DNA of 64,000 bases from JAICYJ01 sp038212095 (GCA_038212095.1 JBBQUW010000003.1:62001-126000); one strand, 5' to 3'; positions 25,218 through 33,793 are shown, counted from the stretch's first letter. The notes: a model not told the origin generated them from the sequence alone. Numbers and translations: made by a program.

Positions 25218-26663
25218 ATGACGCTGCTTGGCGCTGAGCATGACAGCCACCGGCCCCGCCGGGAGTGGTCGCAGCTGCGCGCTGCCGGCGCCTCGTGGCC
25301 CGCCGCCCTGTCGATCGCGCTGCTGCTGGTGACAGCCGCGACGCTGGCAGTCGAGATCCTGGTGCCGTCACTGCCTGCCGACTCGGCAGGCGTGATCTAC
25401 CTCGTCGCGGTGCTCGTCGTCTCGTCGCTGTACGGCCTGTGGTGGGGCCTCGCCACCAGCATCGGCGCGGCGCTGGCGTTCAACTTCTTCTTCCTGCCAC
25501 CGGCGCACACGCTGGTGATCACCTCGTCCAGCGACTGGGCGGCGCTGACAGTGTTCGTGGTCACCGCGGCCGTCACCAGCAACCTGGCCTCGCGCGTGCG
25601 GCGCGAGCGCGACGAGGCAGCCCGGCGCGCGGCCGAGGCGCGGCTGAGCGAGTCGTTCGCGACCCTGATCGCTGATGCATCCGACCTGGCCAGCGTGCTT
25701 CCCACGCTCGGCAGCCAGGCGGCGCGCGCGTTGGGTGCCAGTGACGGCGCGATCCACCGCGGCAGTCCAGCGCCGCCCGAGCGGCGCCAGTCGGTGCTGA
25801 CGCTCGACTTCAACGGCCGGCGGCTGGGTGAGCTGCGGTTGATCGAGAGTCCACCGGGCGCGCTCGACACGCCGGCCGCGCACCGCATCGCGCGCAGCCT
25901 GGCCGGCCTGATCGCGCTCGGCGAGGAGCGCGAGCGCCGGCTGCAGCAGCAGGTGCAGGCCGAGGCGTTGAGCCGGTCGAACGAGCTCAAGACGGCGCTG
26001 CTGCGGGCCGTGTCCCATGACATGCGCTCGCCGCTGATGGCGATCACGACCGCCGCCGGGGGCCTGCGCTTCGCCGGGCTGGACGAGGACGACCGCGAGC
26101 TGCTTCAGACGATCACCGATCAGAGCAGCCGTATGAACAGGATGATCGAGAACCTGCTCGACCTTTCGAAGCTCCAGGCCGGCGCGGTGGCGGCCAACGC
26201 CGACTGGCTCGACCCGCGCGAACTGGTCGAAGCGTCGCTGGACGAGGTGGTGCCACATGAGCAGGAGGCGCGCGTGAAGGTCACGCTCGCGCACGATCCG
26301 CCGCTGGTGCGCGGCGACGCCTCGCAGCTGCAGCGGGTGATCGTCAACCTGGTGGAGAACGCGCTCAAGTTCTCGAGCGCCGATTCGCCGGTGGAGGTGT
26401 CGGTGGAGCGAGCCGGCGGCGTGGTCGAGATCGCGATCACCGATCAGGGTCGGGGAATCGCAGAGGTGGATCGTGAGCGGATCTTCGAGCCCTTCTACCG
26501 ATCGAGCTCACCCGGCCAGGTGCCCGGCTCCGGACTGGGGCTGGCGATCGCGATGGGGCTGGCACAGGCAAACGGCTGCACGCTGTCGGTCTCCTCGCCG
26601 GACGGAGGGGGCAGCCGCTTCGTGCTCGCCCTGCCGGTTCCGGCCGGCAGGCGGCGGCCATGA
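25218..26663 (+). CDS. KdpD-like sensor histidine kinase (DUF4118, without the KdpD/Usp N-terminus)
   Basis: 481-aa kinase. The four-helix DUF4118 module (about 30-120, including SLYGLWWGLATSIGAALAFNFFFLPP) is the membrane domain of KdpD potassium sensors. A GAF-like linker, the H-box LLRAVSHDMRSPLMAI, the N-box VNLVENALKF and G-boxes DQGRGIAEVD and GSGLGLAIAMG follow. The roughly 350-residue KdpD and Usp N-terminal regions of canonical KdpD are missing; a free UspA gene precedes it. The ATG at 25218 is the only start that keeps the first helix. Confidence 0.9.
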   Translation: MTLLGAEHDSHRPRREWSQLRAAGASWPAALSIALLLVTAATLAVEILVPSLPADSAGVIYLVAVLVVSSLYGLWWGLATSIGAALAFNFFFLPPAHTLVITSSSDWAALTVFVVTAAVTSNLASRVRRERDEAARRAAEARLSESFATLIADASDLASVLPTLGSQAARALGASDGAIHRGSPAPPERRQSVLTLDFNGRRLGELRLIESPPGALDTPAAHRIARSLAGLIALGEERERRLQQQVQAEALSRSNELKTALLRAVSHDMRSPLMAITTAAGGLRFAGLDEDDRELLQTITDQSSRMNRMIENLLDLSKLQAGAVAANADWLDPRELVEASLDEVVPHEQEARVKVTLAHDPPLVRGDASQLQRVIVNLVENALKFSSADSPVEVSVERAGGVVEIAITDQGRGIAEVDRERIFEPFYRSSSPGQVPGSGLGLAIAMGLAQANGCTLSVSSPDGGGSRFVLALPVPAGRRRP

Positions 26664-26684
26664 GCGGGCGTACCCCGCATCCTG

Positions 26685-27359
26685 GTGGTCGACGACGAGC
26701 GGCCGATCCGGCGAGCGCTGGAGGTGACGCTGGTCAAGGCGGGATACGACGTAACGACCGCCAACGACGCCGAGCAGACGCTGACGCTGGCCGCCCTCAA
26801 CCCGCCGGACCTGGTGATCCTCGACCTGATGCTGCCCGACGCCGACGGCGCCGACGTCTGCAAGCAGCTGCGCGACTGGCTGCGGGCGCCGATCCTGCTG
26901 ATCTCGGCGGTCGGCGAGGAGCAGGACAAGATTCGCGCGCTGGACGCCGGCGCCGACGACTACCTGACCAAGCCGTTCGGCATCGGCGAGCTGCTGGCGC
27001 GGGTGCGGGCGCTGCTGCGGCGGTCCGAAGGAGCGACGTCGGGCGAGCAGGTGCTGGAGGTGGGCGCGCTCGTAATCGACCTGCCCCACCGCGTGGTCAC
27101 CGCGGCCGGCGCCGAGGTGCATCTCACGCCGACCGAGTTCGATCTGCTCAAGGAGCTGGCGTTGGCGGAGGGCCGGCCGCTGACGCACCAGATGCTGCTG
27201 CGCAAGGTGTGGGGCCCCGGCTACGCCCAGGAGATGCAGCTGCTGCGCACCCACATGGGGCGGCTGCGGGACAAGCTTGAGGACAACGGCGTGCCGCGCC
27301 GGTCGATCGAGACGCTGACCGGGGTCGGCTACAGGCTGCGAGGTTCGCCGACGGCTTGA
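26685..27359 (+). CDS. KdpE-like response regulator (start region probably frameshifted)
   Basis: OmpR-family regulator: receiver with LVILDLMLPDADG and ADDYLTKPFG, then a winged-helix domain ending TLTGVGYRLRG. The listed GTG removes part of the first beta strand. In this frame the residues before it read AGVPRILVVDDE with no start codon after the kinase stop. The ATG at 26660, which would give the usual ATGA coupling with the kinase, is in another frame; deleting one base near 26669 would join them as M-S-G-V-P-R-ILVVDDE. A single-base error or mutation is likely. Confidence 0.82.
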   Translation: MVDDERPIRRALEVTLVKAGYDVTTANDAEQTLTLAALNPPDLVILDLMLPDADGADVCKQLRDWLRAPILLISAVGEEQDKIRALDAGADDYLTKPFGIGELLARVRALLRRSEGATSGEQVLEVGALVIDLPHRVVTAAGAEVHLTPTEFDLLKELALAEGRPLTHQMLLRKVWGPGYAQEMQLLRTHMGRLRDKLEDNGVPRRSIETLTGVGYRLRGSPTA

Positions 27360-27364
27360 TGAAA

Positions 27365-27385
27365 ACGTGATGCGGACGTGATGCG
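27365..27385 (+). promoter_or_regulatory. Tandem 11-bp-period direct repeat, candidate response-regulator site
   Basis: ACGTGATGCG occurs at 27365-27374 and 27376-27385, an 11-bp period matching one DNA turn, as OmpR/KdpE-type regulators bind. It lies between the regulator stop and the Usp-like gene that leads to kup. Confidence 0.45.
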
Positions 27386-27448
27386 ATTGGCGCGCCGGCC
27401 GCAGTCATCGTGACACCGCCGTGATCCCGTCGGTGGCAGGCTGAGAGC

Positions 27449-27901
27449 GTGCCCGAACGACAGCTCCGATCGATTCTGATCCCGGTCAACACCGACCAGC
27501 GAAGCGTGCCGTGGGAGATGGTTGACGTCGCCGCCCGGCTGGCCGCCGAGCGACGGTCCGTGATCGACCTGCTGGCCTTCTCGCCGATCCCGCTGTCCGA
27601 GGAGATGGACGTGGATCTGCCCGACATCGACTCCCGCCTGCGCGGCCTTTCGGACCAGTCCGGGTCATGGGCCGCGCGCTACGGCATCGCCGTGCGCTGC
27701 CGGCACGAACGCACACGCGATCCGGCAGCCACCATCCTGGAGGCGGCCGACCGCGGCGGTGCCGAGCTGATCCTGCTCGGCGCCACCGATGCCTCGGATA
27801 CCACCTACCGGCGGCTGGCCCGCGACACCACCGCGCGGCGGATCGCGGCATCGGCTCGCGTGCCGGTGATGTTCGTACGGCCGCCACGGACGGGCGCGTG
27901 A
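27449..27901 (+). CDS. Usp-like protein
   Basis: 150 aa with a Usp-type alternating fold: SILIPVNTDQRSVPWEMVDVAARLAAERRSVIDLLAF at the start and AADRGGAELILLGATDASDTTYRRLARDTTARRIAASARVPVMFV at the end. The glycine-rich ATP loop is replaced (GATDAS rather than G-x2-G-x9-G-S/T), so it probably belongs to the non-ATP-binding class. A GTG start is used. Its TGA overlaps the next ATG (TGATG), coupling the three genes down to kup. Confidence 0.7.
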   Translation: MPERQLRSILIPVNTDQRSVPWEMVDVAARLAAERRSVIDLLAFSPIPLSEEMDVDLPDIDSRLRGLSDQSGSWAARYGIAVRCRHERTRDPAATILEAADRGGAELILLGATDASDTTYRRLARDTTARRIAASARVPVMFVRPPRTGA

Positions 27902-28365
27902 TGCGCCGCGCGTTGGTGATCGTGGCCGATACGACCGCGGACCGGACGCTGCTCGTGTCCGCGATCGAGGCGGCCGCCACGGCGGGCGCCGAGGCCATCG
28001 AGACGTTGATCCCATTCGTGGTGCCGGCAACGCTGCCGATCGGGGCGCAGCCGCCGCGTGCGGCGGCCGCCCTCAACGCGCTGCGCGCGACCGCGGTCGA
28101 CACGCTGTGGCGACTGGGCCTGGGCGGTCGAGCCGAGATCGTGCCCTGCCGCAGCCTGCCCGCTCTGGTGCGGGCGGCGGGCACGCCCGACCACGTCGTC
28201 GTGGCTGGGCGCCTCACCAGGTCGCTGCGGCGCGCGCTGGACGCGACCGACAGCGAGGTGACAGCGCTCCCCACCTCCGCCCGACGCCGGATCACTCTGC
28301 CACGCAGGCCGCGACTCGCCGGCGCGCTGACACCCACCGGCACCACCGGGCGGTCGCGACCATGA
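27901..28365 (+). CDS. Uncharacterised protein, possibly Usp-fold
   Basis: 154 aa. The start RRALVIVADTTADRTLLVSAIEAAA and the segment VVVAGRLTRSLRRALDAT look like a degenerate Rossmann/Usp-like alpha-beta protein, but no family motif is conserved. The basic, Pro- and Thr-rich tail is probably disordered. It is tightly coupled on both sides (TGATG with the Usp-like gene, ATGA with kup), so it likely works with the potassium transporter. Confidence 0.6.
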   Translation: MRRALVIVADTTADRTLLVSAIEAAATAGAEAIETLIPFVVPATLPIGAQPPRAAAALNALRATAVDTLWRLGLGGRAEIVPCRSLPALVRAAGTPDHVVVAGRLTRSLRRALDATDSEVTALPTSARRRITLPRRPRLAGALTPTGTTGRSRP

Positions 28366-30266
28366 CCGCCACCGCCGCGGTCGCAGCCACCGCCCGCAGC
28401 CGGCGATCGCCCTGGGCGGCGGCCGCGCTCTCGCTGGGCGCGCTGGGCGTTGTGTACGGAGACATCGGCACCAGCCCGCTCTACACGATGCAGTTGATCT
28501 TCACGGTGCACCCGCTGGCGCCGACCGCGCTGCACGTCTACGGGGCCGTCTCGCTGATCTTCTGGTCGCTCGTGATGGTCGTGACGCTCAAGTATGTGCT
28601 TGTGATCATGCGCGCTGACAACCACGGCGAGGGCGGCATCATGGCGCTGGTGGCCCTGATTGAGCGCTCGGTCAGCGAGCGCCGCAAGCGCCTGCTGATC
28701 ACCGTCGGCATCCTGGGCGCGGCCCTGTTCTATGGCGATGGCATGCTGACCCCGGCAATCTCGGTGGTCTCGGCGGTGTCGGGCCTGCAGGTCGCGTCAC
28801 CGACGCTGGCTGCCCAGATCGTGCCGTTCTCGCTGGTGATCCTGACCGCGCTGTTCGCGCTGCAGCGGTTCGGCACGGGCGCGATCGGGGCGCTGTTCGG
28901 GCCGATCATGCTGGTCTGGTTCGCCGTCCTGGCACTAATCGGCGGTCACGAGATGATGGCCAACCCTGCCATCATCCGGGCGCTCTCGCCGACCTACGGC
29001 GCCAGCTTCCTGATCGACGACCCCACCGCCGGCTTCCTCTCGCTGGCCTCCGTATTCCTGGCGGTCACCGGCGGCGAGGCGATCTACGCCGATATGGGCC
29101 ACTTCGGCCGCCCTGCGATCACCCGGGCGTGGCTGTTCGTCGCCTTCCCGTCGGTGCTGCTCAGCTACCTGGGACAGGGCGCGCTGATCCTGCGCCGGCC
29201 GGAGACGATCTCGAACCCGTTCTTCCTGATGGTGCCCGGCGGCCAGACGGCCCAGAAGGCGATGGTGATCCTGGCGACGATGGCCACGGTGATCGCGTCG
29301 CAGGCCGTCATCTCGGGCGCCTACTCGGTCACCCGGCAGCTGGTGCAGCTGGGCTTCCTGCCGCGCGTCGCCATCCGACACACCTCCAAGCGGGTGGTCG
29401 GCCAGATCTACGTGCCGGTCGTGAACTGGTTCCTGCTGGTCGCCGTCGTGGCGCTGGTGCTCGGCTTCCGCAATCCGGAGCACCTGGCGGCCGCATACGG
29501 CGTCGCGCTGAGCGCGATCTTCGCCACCAACACGCTGCTCGCGTTCACCGTCTTTCGAGCGCTCTGGCGCAAGCCGCTGTGGCTGGTGCTGCCCGGGGCA
29601 GCCCTGTTTCTGACCGTCGAGCTGGCGTTCTTCGCCGCCAACCTCGGCAAGCTGTTCAGCGGCGGCTGGCTGCCGCTGGCGGTCGGCTCGGTGTTCTTCG
29701 TCATCCTCACGACCTGGCGCCGCGGACGCGCGCTGCTGGGGCGCCAGGTGCGCGAGGACCGGATCTCGCTGCGACGGTTTCTGAACAGGGTGATGGACGA
29801 GCAGCCGCTGCGGGTGCCCGGTACCGCCGTCTTCCTCTCCTCCAACCCAGGCAGCGCGCCGGCCGCGCTGCTCAACAACCTCGACCATAACCACGTCGTC
29901 CACGAGCATGTGATCCTGCTGACCGTGACCACCGCCGACGTGCCCCACGTGCCGGATGCGGAGCGGCTGACGATCGAGCGTCTGCGGCTCGGCTTCGTCG
30001 CGATCACCGCCCGCCTGGGCTACCAGGACACGCCCGACGTGCCGGCGCTGCTGCGCCAAGCCGGGCGTGAAGGGCTTGCGATCGACCCCGACCGGGCCTC
30101 GTACTACGTCAACCACATCTCGCTGATCCCGGGGCACGCCACCGGCATGGCCGGCTGGCGCAAGCGCCTGTTCGCACTGCTGTACACGAATTCAACGCCG
30201 GCGGCGCGCTACTTCGAGATCCCGCCCGACCGCGTGCTCGAGGTGGGCGCATTCGTCGAGATGTGA
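28362..30266 (+). CDS. kup: Kup/Trk-type potassium uptake protein
   Basis: 634-aa KUP-family K+ symporter with 12 transmembrane segments and a C-terminal cytoplasmic domain. Signatures are LGALGVVYGDIGTSPLYTM, ADNHGEGGIMALVALIER and GDGMLTPAISVVSAVSGL at the N-terminus and GGEAIYADMGHFG in the middle. The ATG at 28362 overlaps the previous stop as ATGA. It ends a cluster with a KdpD-like sensor and regulator, in the position where kdpFABC would lie in other genomes. Confidence 0.95.
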   Translation: MTATAAVAATARSRRSPWAAAALSLGALGVVYGDIGTSPLYTMQLIFTVHPLAPTALHVYGAVSLIFWSLVMVVTLKYVLVIMRADNHGEGGIMALVALIERSVSERRKRLLITVGILGAALFYGDGMLTPAISVVSAVSGLQVASPTLAAQIVPFSLVILTALFALQRFGTGAIGALFGPIMLVWFAVLALIGGHEMMANPAIIRALSPTYGASFLIDDPTAGFLSLASVFLAVTGGEAIYADMGHFGRPAITRAWLFVAFPSVLLSYLGQGALILRRPETISNPFFLMVPGGQTAQKAMVILATMATVIASQAVISGAYSVTRQLVQLGFLPRVAIRHTSKRVVGQIYVPVVNWFLLVAVVALVLGFRNPEHLAAAYGVALSAIFATNTLLAFTVFRALWRKPLWLVLPGAALFLTVELAFFAANLGKLFSGGWLPLAVGSVFFVILTTWRRGRALLGRQVREDRISLRRFLNRVMDEQPLRVPGTAVFLSSNPGSAPAALLNNLDHNHVVHEHVILLTVTTADVPHVPDAERLTIERLRLGFVAITARLGYQDTPDVPALLRQAGREGLAIDPDRASYYVNHISLIPGHATGMAGWRKRLFALLYTNSTPAARYFEIPPDRVLEVGAFVEM

Positions 30267-30281
30267 TCCTCCTACCGCTCA

Positions 30282-30371
30282 CGGAGAGGGCGGGATTCGA
30301 ACCCGCGAATGAGGAAACCCCCATTACGCGATTTCCAGTCGCGCTCCTTAAGCCAACTCGGACACCTCTCC
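30282..30371 (-). tRNA. tRNA-Ser (GGA)
   Basis: 90-nt tRNA with a long variable arm. On the minus strand the acceptor GGAGAGG pairs with CCTCTCC (complement of 30283-30289), discriminator G at 30282. The anticodon stem CGCGA/TCGCG encloses loop CTGGAAA, giving anticodon GGA. The T-arm is GGGTTCGAATCCC. Confidence 0.96.
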
Positions 30372-30465
30372 TTGCGGGCGGAAGTATTGCACCGTGGCGC
30401 AGGCACTTGCCGAATCGCCCACACTCCGCTGTACTATGCGCTCCGCCGAGCAACAGGAGGAATCC

Positions 30466-30891
30466 ATGTCAGACGAGCGTATCGAGATCCTGAGGAAAGT
30501 CCCGCTGTTCGACGGGCTGTCTGACAAGGAGCTCGCCGCCGTCGCGAACGCCGTCAAGGAGCGCCGTTTCGACACCGGTGACACCGTGGTCGGTGAGGGC
30601 GAGGGCGGCGTCGGATTCTTTGTCATCGCCGACGGAAGCGCACGCGTCGAGACGCGCGGCGAGCGGCGGGCGACGCTGGGCTCCGGCGCCTCGTTCGGCG
30701 AGGTGGCACTGCTGGACGAGGGCGGGCGCCGCACGGCGTCGGTGATCGCGGAGTCGCCGCTGCGCGTGTTCGGCCTCACCGCATGGCAGTTCACGCCGCT
30801 GCTTGAGCAGCATCCCGAGATCGCGATCAAGGTTGCCAAGATGCTGGCGCGACGCCTGCGCGAGACCGAAGAGCGGCTGGCGGCGACCTGA
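30466..30891 (+). CDS. Cyclic nucleotide-binding (CRP-like effector domain) protein
   Basis: 141-aa single cNMP-binding domain without a DNA-binding domain. The beta-roll starts ILRKVPLFDGLSDKELAAVA, and the phosphate-binding cassette reads GSGASFGEVALLDEGGRRTASV, with the FGE Glu and the Arg that contact cAMP or cGMP in this family. A strong AGGAGG (30455-30460) precedes the ATG, and TACTAT (30432-30437) may be the -10. It is a candidate receptor for the product of the cyclase at 57218. Confidence 0.88.
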   Translation: MSDERIEILRKVPLFDGLSDKELAAVANAVKERRFDTGDTVVGEGEGGVGFFVIADGSARVETRGERRATLGSGASFGEVALLDEGGRRTASVIAESPLRVFGLTAWQFTPLLEQHPEIAIKVAKMLARRLRETEERLAAT

Positions 30892-30897
30892 TAGCAT
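30892..30897 (+). promoter_or_regulatory. -10 box of the SRP RNA gene
   Basis: TAGCAT directly after the stop codon of the cNMP-binding gene; it ends 7 nt before the predicted RNA 5' end at 30905. Confidence 0.45.
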
Positions 30898-30904
30898 CCG
30901 CGCC

Positions 30905-31176
30905 GACCGTGCTAAGCGGGGAGATAGCGGTTCCCTGTACCGGCAATCCGCTCTAGCCGGGCCGAATTCCCGTCCAGAGGGTCAGCGTGTTCGGAAACAG
31001 GGTCAGTGCGTTCGGTGTCGATCGCCAGGTCCCACGCAACGGAGGCTTGCGAACCGCGTCAGGTCCGGAAGGAAGCAGCGCTAAGCAACGTCAGCCGGGT
31101 GCCGTGGGTCAGCCTGGAAGGAGCCAGCGTTACTGACACCGTCCGGGTGCGTCGTCTCGAAGACGGGTGCACGGTC
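30905..31176 (+). ncRNA. ffs: Signal recognition particle RNA, large type with Alu domain
   Basis: The Alu-type 5' domain (AGCGGGGAGATAGCGGTTCC, TGTACCGGCAATCCGCTCTA) and the universal S-domain loop AGGTCCGGAAGGAAGCAGC are both present. The ends were set by an exact 8-bp pairing of GACCGTGC (30905-30912) with GCACGGTC (31169-31176). At about 272 nt it is the long bacterial form, as in Bacillus and some actinobacteria, rather than the short 4.5S RNA. It lies just upstream of dnaX, a common arrangement. Confidence 0.92.
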
Positions 31177-31189
31177 GCTCTACACTCTC

Positions 31190-32842
31190 ATGAACGTGTC
31201 CGCGCTCTACCGCATCCATCGCCCACAGGATCTCGACCAGGTGGTCGGCCAGCAGCACATCGTTCGAACGCTGGCCAACGCCATCGAGCTTGAACGGGTC
31301 GCCCACGCGTACCTCTTCTCCGGCCCGCGCGGAACCGGAAAGACCTCGATGGCGAAGATCCTGGCGAAGTCGATCAACTGCGAGCAGGGGCCGACCATCA
31401 AGCCCTGCCTGGTGTGCGAGTCGTGCCGCAGCATCCACGACGCGACCGCGATCGACGTGATCGAGATGGATGCCGCCAGCCACCGCGGCATCGACGAGAT
31501 CCGCGAGATCCGCGACCGGGTCGCGCTGCGCCCGGCTCGCAGCCGCAAGAAGGTGTACATCGTGGACGAGGCGCACATGCTGACCAAAGAGGCCTCGAAC
31601 GCGATCCTCAAAACGCTCGAGGAGCCGCCCGACCACGTCGTGTTCGTGCTCTGCACCACCGAGATGCAGGCGATGCTGCCGACCATCCGCAGCCGCTGCC
31701 AGCGGTTTGCATTCCAGCGTCCCGGTCTGACGGAGATCTGCGAGGTGCTGCGCCGAATCGCCGCAGCCGAGTCGATCACCGCCGACGATGCCGCGCTGCT
31801 GCTGATCGCGCGGGCCGCCGGCGGAAGCTTTCGCGACGCCGTCACCACGCTCGATCAGCTCTCGACCGCGTCCAGCGCGGGTGTCTCAGCCGAGGACGTG
31901 CGCGCGCTGCTCGGCACCACCGACGAGCGCTCCCTGTTTGCGTCCATCGACCTGGTGGCGGCCGGCGACGCCGCCGGCGCGCTGGTGCACGTCGACCGAC
32001 TGGCCGAGGCCGGCAGCGACCTGGGCTCGTTCACGACCGGCCTGCTGGGCCATCTGCGGGCGCTGTTTCTGACCCAGCAGTTGGGGGCGCCGCCGGCTGA
32101 CCTCGGCCTCGCGGACGACGAGCGCGAACGGCTCTCGATGCAGGCGGCGGCGATACCGGCCCGCTCGGTGGTGCGCCTGATCGACCTCCTGCGCGAGGTG
32201 ATGGACGAGGTCAAGGAGGGCGGCGATCCTCGCCTGGCGCTGGAACTGGCGCTGGTCAAGGTCTGCCGGCCGCAGAGCGAGCTGGCGCTGGAGGCGCTCG
32301 ACCAGCGGCTCGCCCAGCTCGAGCATGGCGCGCCCCGTCCGGCGATCGCGACGCCTGCGCCCCAGGCTCCCACGCGGCCGGAGCCGGCCCCTGTGCCGGC
32401 CGACGAGACGCCGCGCGCACCCGAGCCAGCGCCCGAACCAGAAGCCGAGCCCGTGGTGGCCGCGCCCCAACCGTCCGCGCCGACGCTCGAGCGGCTGGCA
32501 GAGCGCTGGCAGGAGGCCATCCTGCCGGAGGTGCAGCGCCGCTCGACTCCGCTGCACTCGCTGCTGTTGCCCGCCGGGGTGGTGTCGTGCGACGAGCGCG
32601 AGGTGGTGATCGGCATTCCCAGCACGAGCTCCTTCGCCATGAAGATGATCGACACGCCACAGAACACGGCGATCGTGACCGAGCTCGTGGGCCAGGCGCT
32701 GGGCGCAACGCCGAAGGTGCGGTTCGTGCTGCTCGGCGCCGTACCGGCCGACGACCAGCCGGCCGCCGCGCCAATCGAGCAGGTGTCAGAGCACGAGCTG
32801 ATGTCTCGCCTGACCCAGGAGTTCGACGCACACGAGGTCTAG
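31190..32842 (+). CDS. dnaX: DNA polymerase III subunit gamma/tau
   Basis: 550-aa clamp-loader ATPase. It has LYRIHRPQDLDQVVGQ, Walker A GPRGTGKTS (45-53), a four-Cys zinc module (C64, C73, C76, C79), Walker B/DEAH in VYIVDEAHML, and the sensor-1 LCTTE with SRCQRF. A Pro/Ala-rich linker at about 385-430 leads to a short tau-like C-terminus. The GTG at 31196 is an alternative start, since TACACT (31181-31186) lies only 3 nt from the ATG. Confidence 0.94.
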   Translation: MNVSALYRIHRPQDLDQVVGQQHIVRTLANAIELERVAHAYLFSGPRGTGKTSMAKILAKSINCEQGPTIKPCLVCESCRSIHDATAIDVIEMDAASHRGIDEIREIRDRVALRPARSRKKVYIVDEAHMLTKEASNAILKTLEEPPDHVVFVLCTTEMQAMLPTIRSRCQRFAFQRPGLTEICEVLRRIAAAESITADDAALLLIARAAGGSFRDAVTTLDQLSTASSAGVSAEDVRALLGTTDERSLFASIDLVAAGDAAGALVHVDRLAEAGSDLGSFTTGLLGHLRALFLTQQLGAPPADLGLADDERERLSMQAAAIPARSVVRLIDLLREVMDEVKEGGDPRLALELALVKVCRPQSELALEALDQRLAQLEHGAPRPAIATPAPQAPTRPEPAPVPADETPRAPEPAPEPEAEPVVAAPQPSAPTLERLAERWQEAILPEVQRRSTPLHSLLLPAGVVSCDEREVVIGIPSTSSFAMKMIDTPQNTAIVTELVGQALGATPKVRFVLLGAVPADDQPAAAPIEQVSEHELMSRLTQEFDAHEV

Positions 32843-32865
32843 ATGATTGAGACGAAGGAGCCACG

Positions 32866-33189
32866 ATGACGAAGATGGATCCCAACAAGATGATGGCCCA
32901 GCTCGGCCAGATGCAGGCACAGATGGAGAAGGCGCAGGAGGAGCTGAAGACCGCCTACGTCGAGCACAGCGCCGGGGGCGGCGCCGTCACGGTCAAGGTC
33001 TCGGGTTCGCTGGAGGTGTCCGAGATCACGATCAAGCCGGAGGCGATCGACCCCGAAGATCCCGAGATGCTGCAGGACCTGCTGGTCTCGGCCGTGAACG
33101 GCGCGATCGCCGCAGCACAGCAGATGCAGCAGCAGAAGATGATGGGGCAGCTGGGCGGCCTCGGCGGCCTCGGCATCCCGGGAATGTGA
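32866..33189 (+). CDS. YbaB/EbfC family nucleoid-associated protein
   Basis: 107-aa small DNA-binding protein. It has a Met/Gln-rich N-terminal coiled coil (MMAQLGQMQAQMEKAQEEL), the core VEHSAGGGAVTVKVSG and a C-terminal QQMQQQKMMGQLGGLGG. It sits between dnaX and recR as in most bacteria and probably shares their message. A GAAGGAG ribosome site lies ahead of the ATG. Confidence 0.94.
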   Translation: MTKMDPNKMMAQLGQMQAQMEKAQEELKTAYVEHSAGGGAVTVKVSGSLEVSEITIKPEAIDPEDPEMLQDLLVSAVNGAIAAAQQMQQQKMMGQLGGLGGLGIPGM

Positions 33190-33202
33190 CGATGGTCATG
33201 CG

Positions 33203-33793
33203 TTGTACTCACCCGCAGTAGAGAACCTGATCGTCCAGCTCTCGCGGCTGCCCGGCATCGGCCGACGCACCGCGCAGCGGCTTGCATTCGTGATCCTGCG
33301 CTACTCGCCCGAGCACGCGTTGGCGCTGGCCGACGCGATCCGCGAGGTGAAGGAGAAGATCGGCTTCTGCGAGGAGTGCTTCAACCTTGCTGAGGGGCCG
33401 CTGTGCCAGATCTGTGCCGACGCCCGCCGCGATCGCACGCTGATCTGCGTGGTCGAGGATCCCAGCGATATCGTGGCGGTCGAGCGCACCCACGAGTACC
33501 GCGGCGTCTACCACGTGCTGGGTGGGGCGCTGTCGCCGATCGACGGCGTCGATCCCGAGCATCTGCGGATCACGGAGCTGCTGCAGCGTGTCGAGGCCAA
33601 CGCCGCTGTGGAGGTGGTGCTGGCGACCAACCCGACCATGACCGGCGAGGCGACGGCCGTCTATATCGCCGACCGGCTGCGGGGCCGCTGCAAGGTCACG
33701 CGGCTGGCCAGCGGCCTGCCGGTGGGCGGCGACCTCGAGTACGCCGACGAGGTCACGCTCGGCCGAGCGTTCAGCGGCCGCCGCGAGATGTAG
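33203..33793 (+). CDS. recR: Recombination mediator RecR
   Basis: 196-aa RecR of the RecFOR pathway. It has the helix-hairpin-helix LSRLPGIGRRTAQRLAF, a four-Cys zinc finger (FCEECFNLAEGPLCQIC), and a Toprim domain with VVEDPSDIVAVE and the later LATNPTMTGEATAVYI. The start is TTG at 33203; no ATG or GTG in frame keeps the N-terminus that the family requires. Confidence 0.95.
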   Translation: MYSPAVENLIVQLSRLPGIGRRTAQRLAFVILRYSPEHALALADAIREVKEKIGFCEECFNLAEGPLCQICADARRDRTLICVVEDPSDIVAVERTHEYRGVYHVLGGALSPIDGVDPEHLRITELLQRVEANAAVEVVLATNPTMTGEATAVYIADRLRGRCKVTRLASGLPVGGDLEYADEVTLGRAFSGRREM

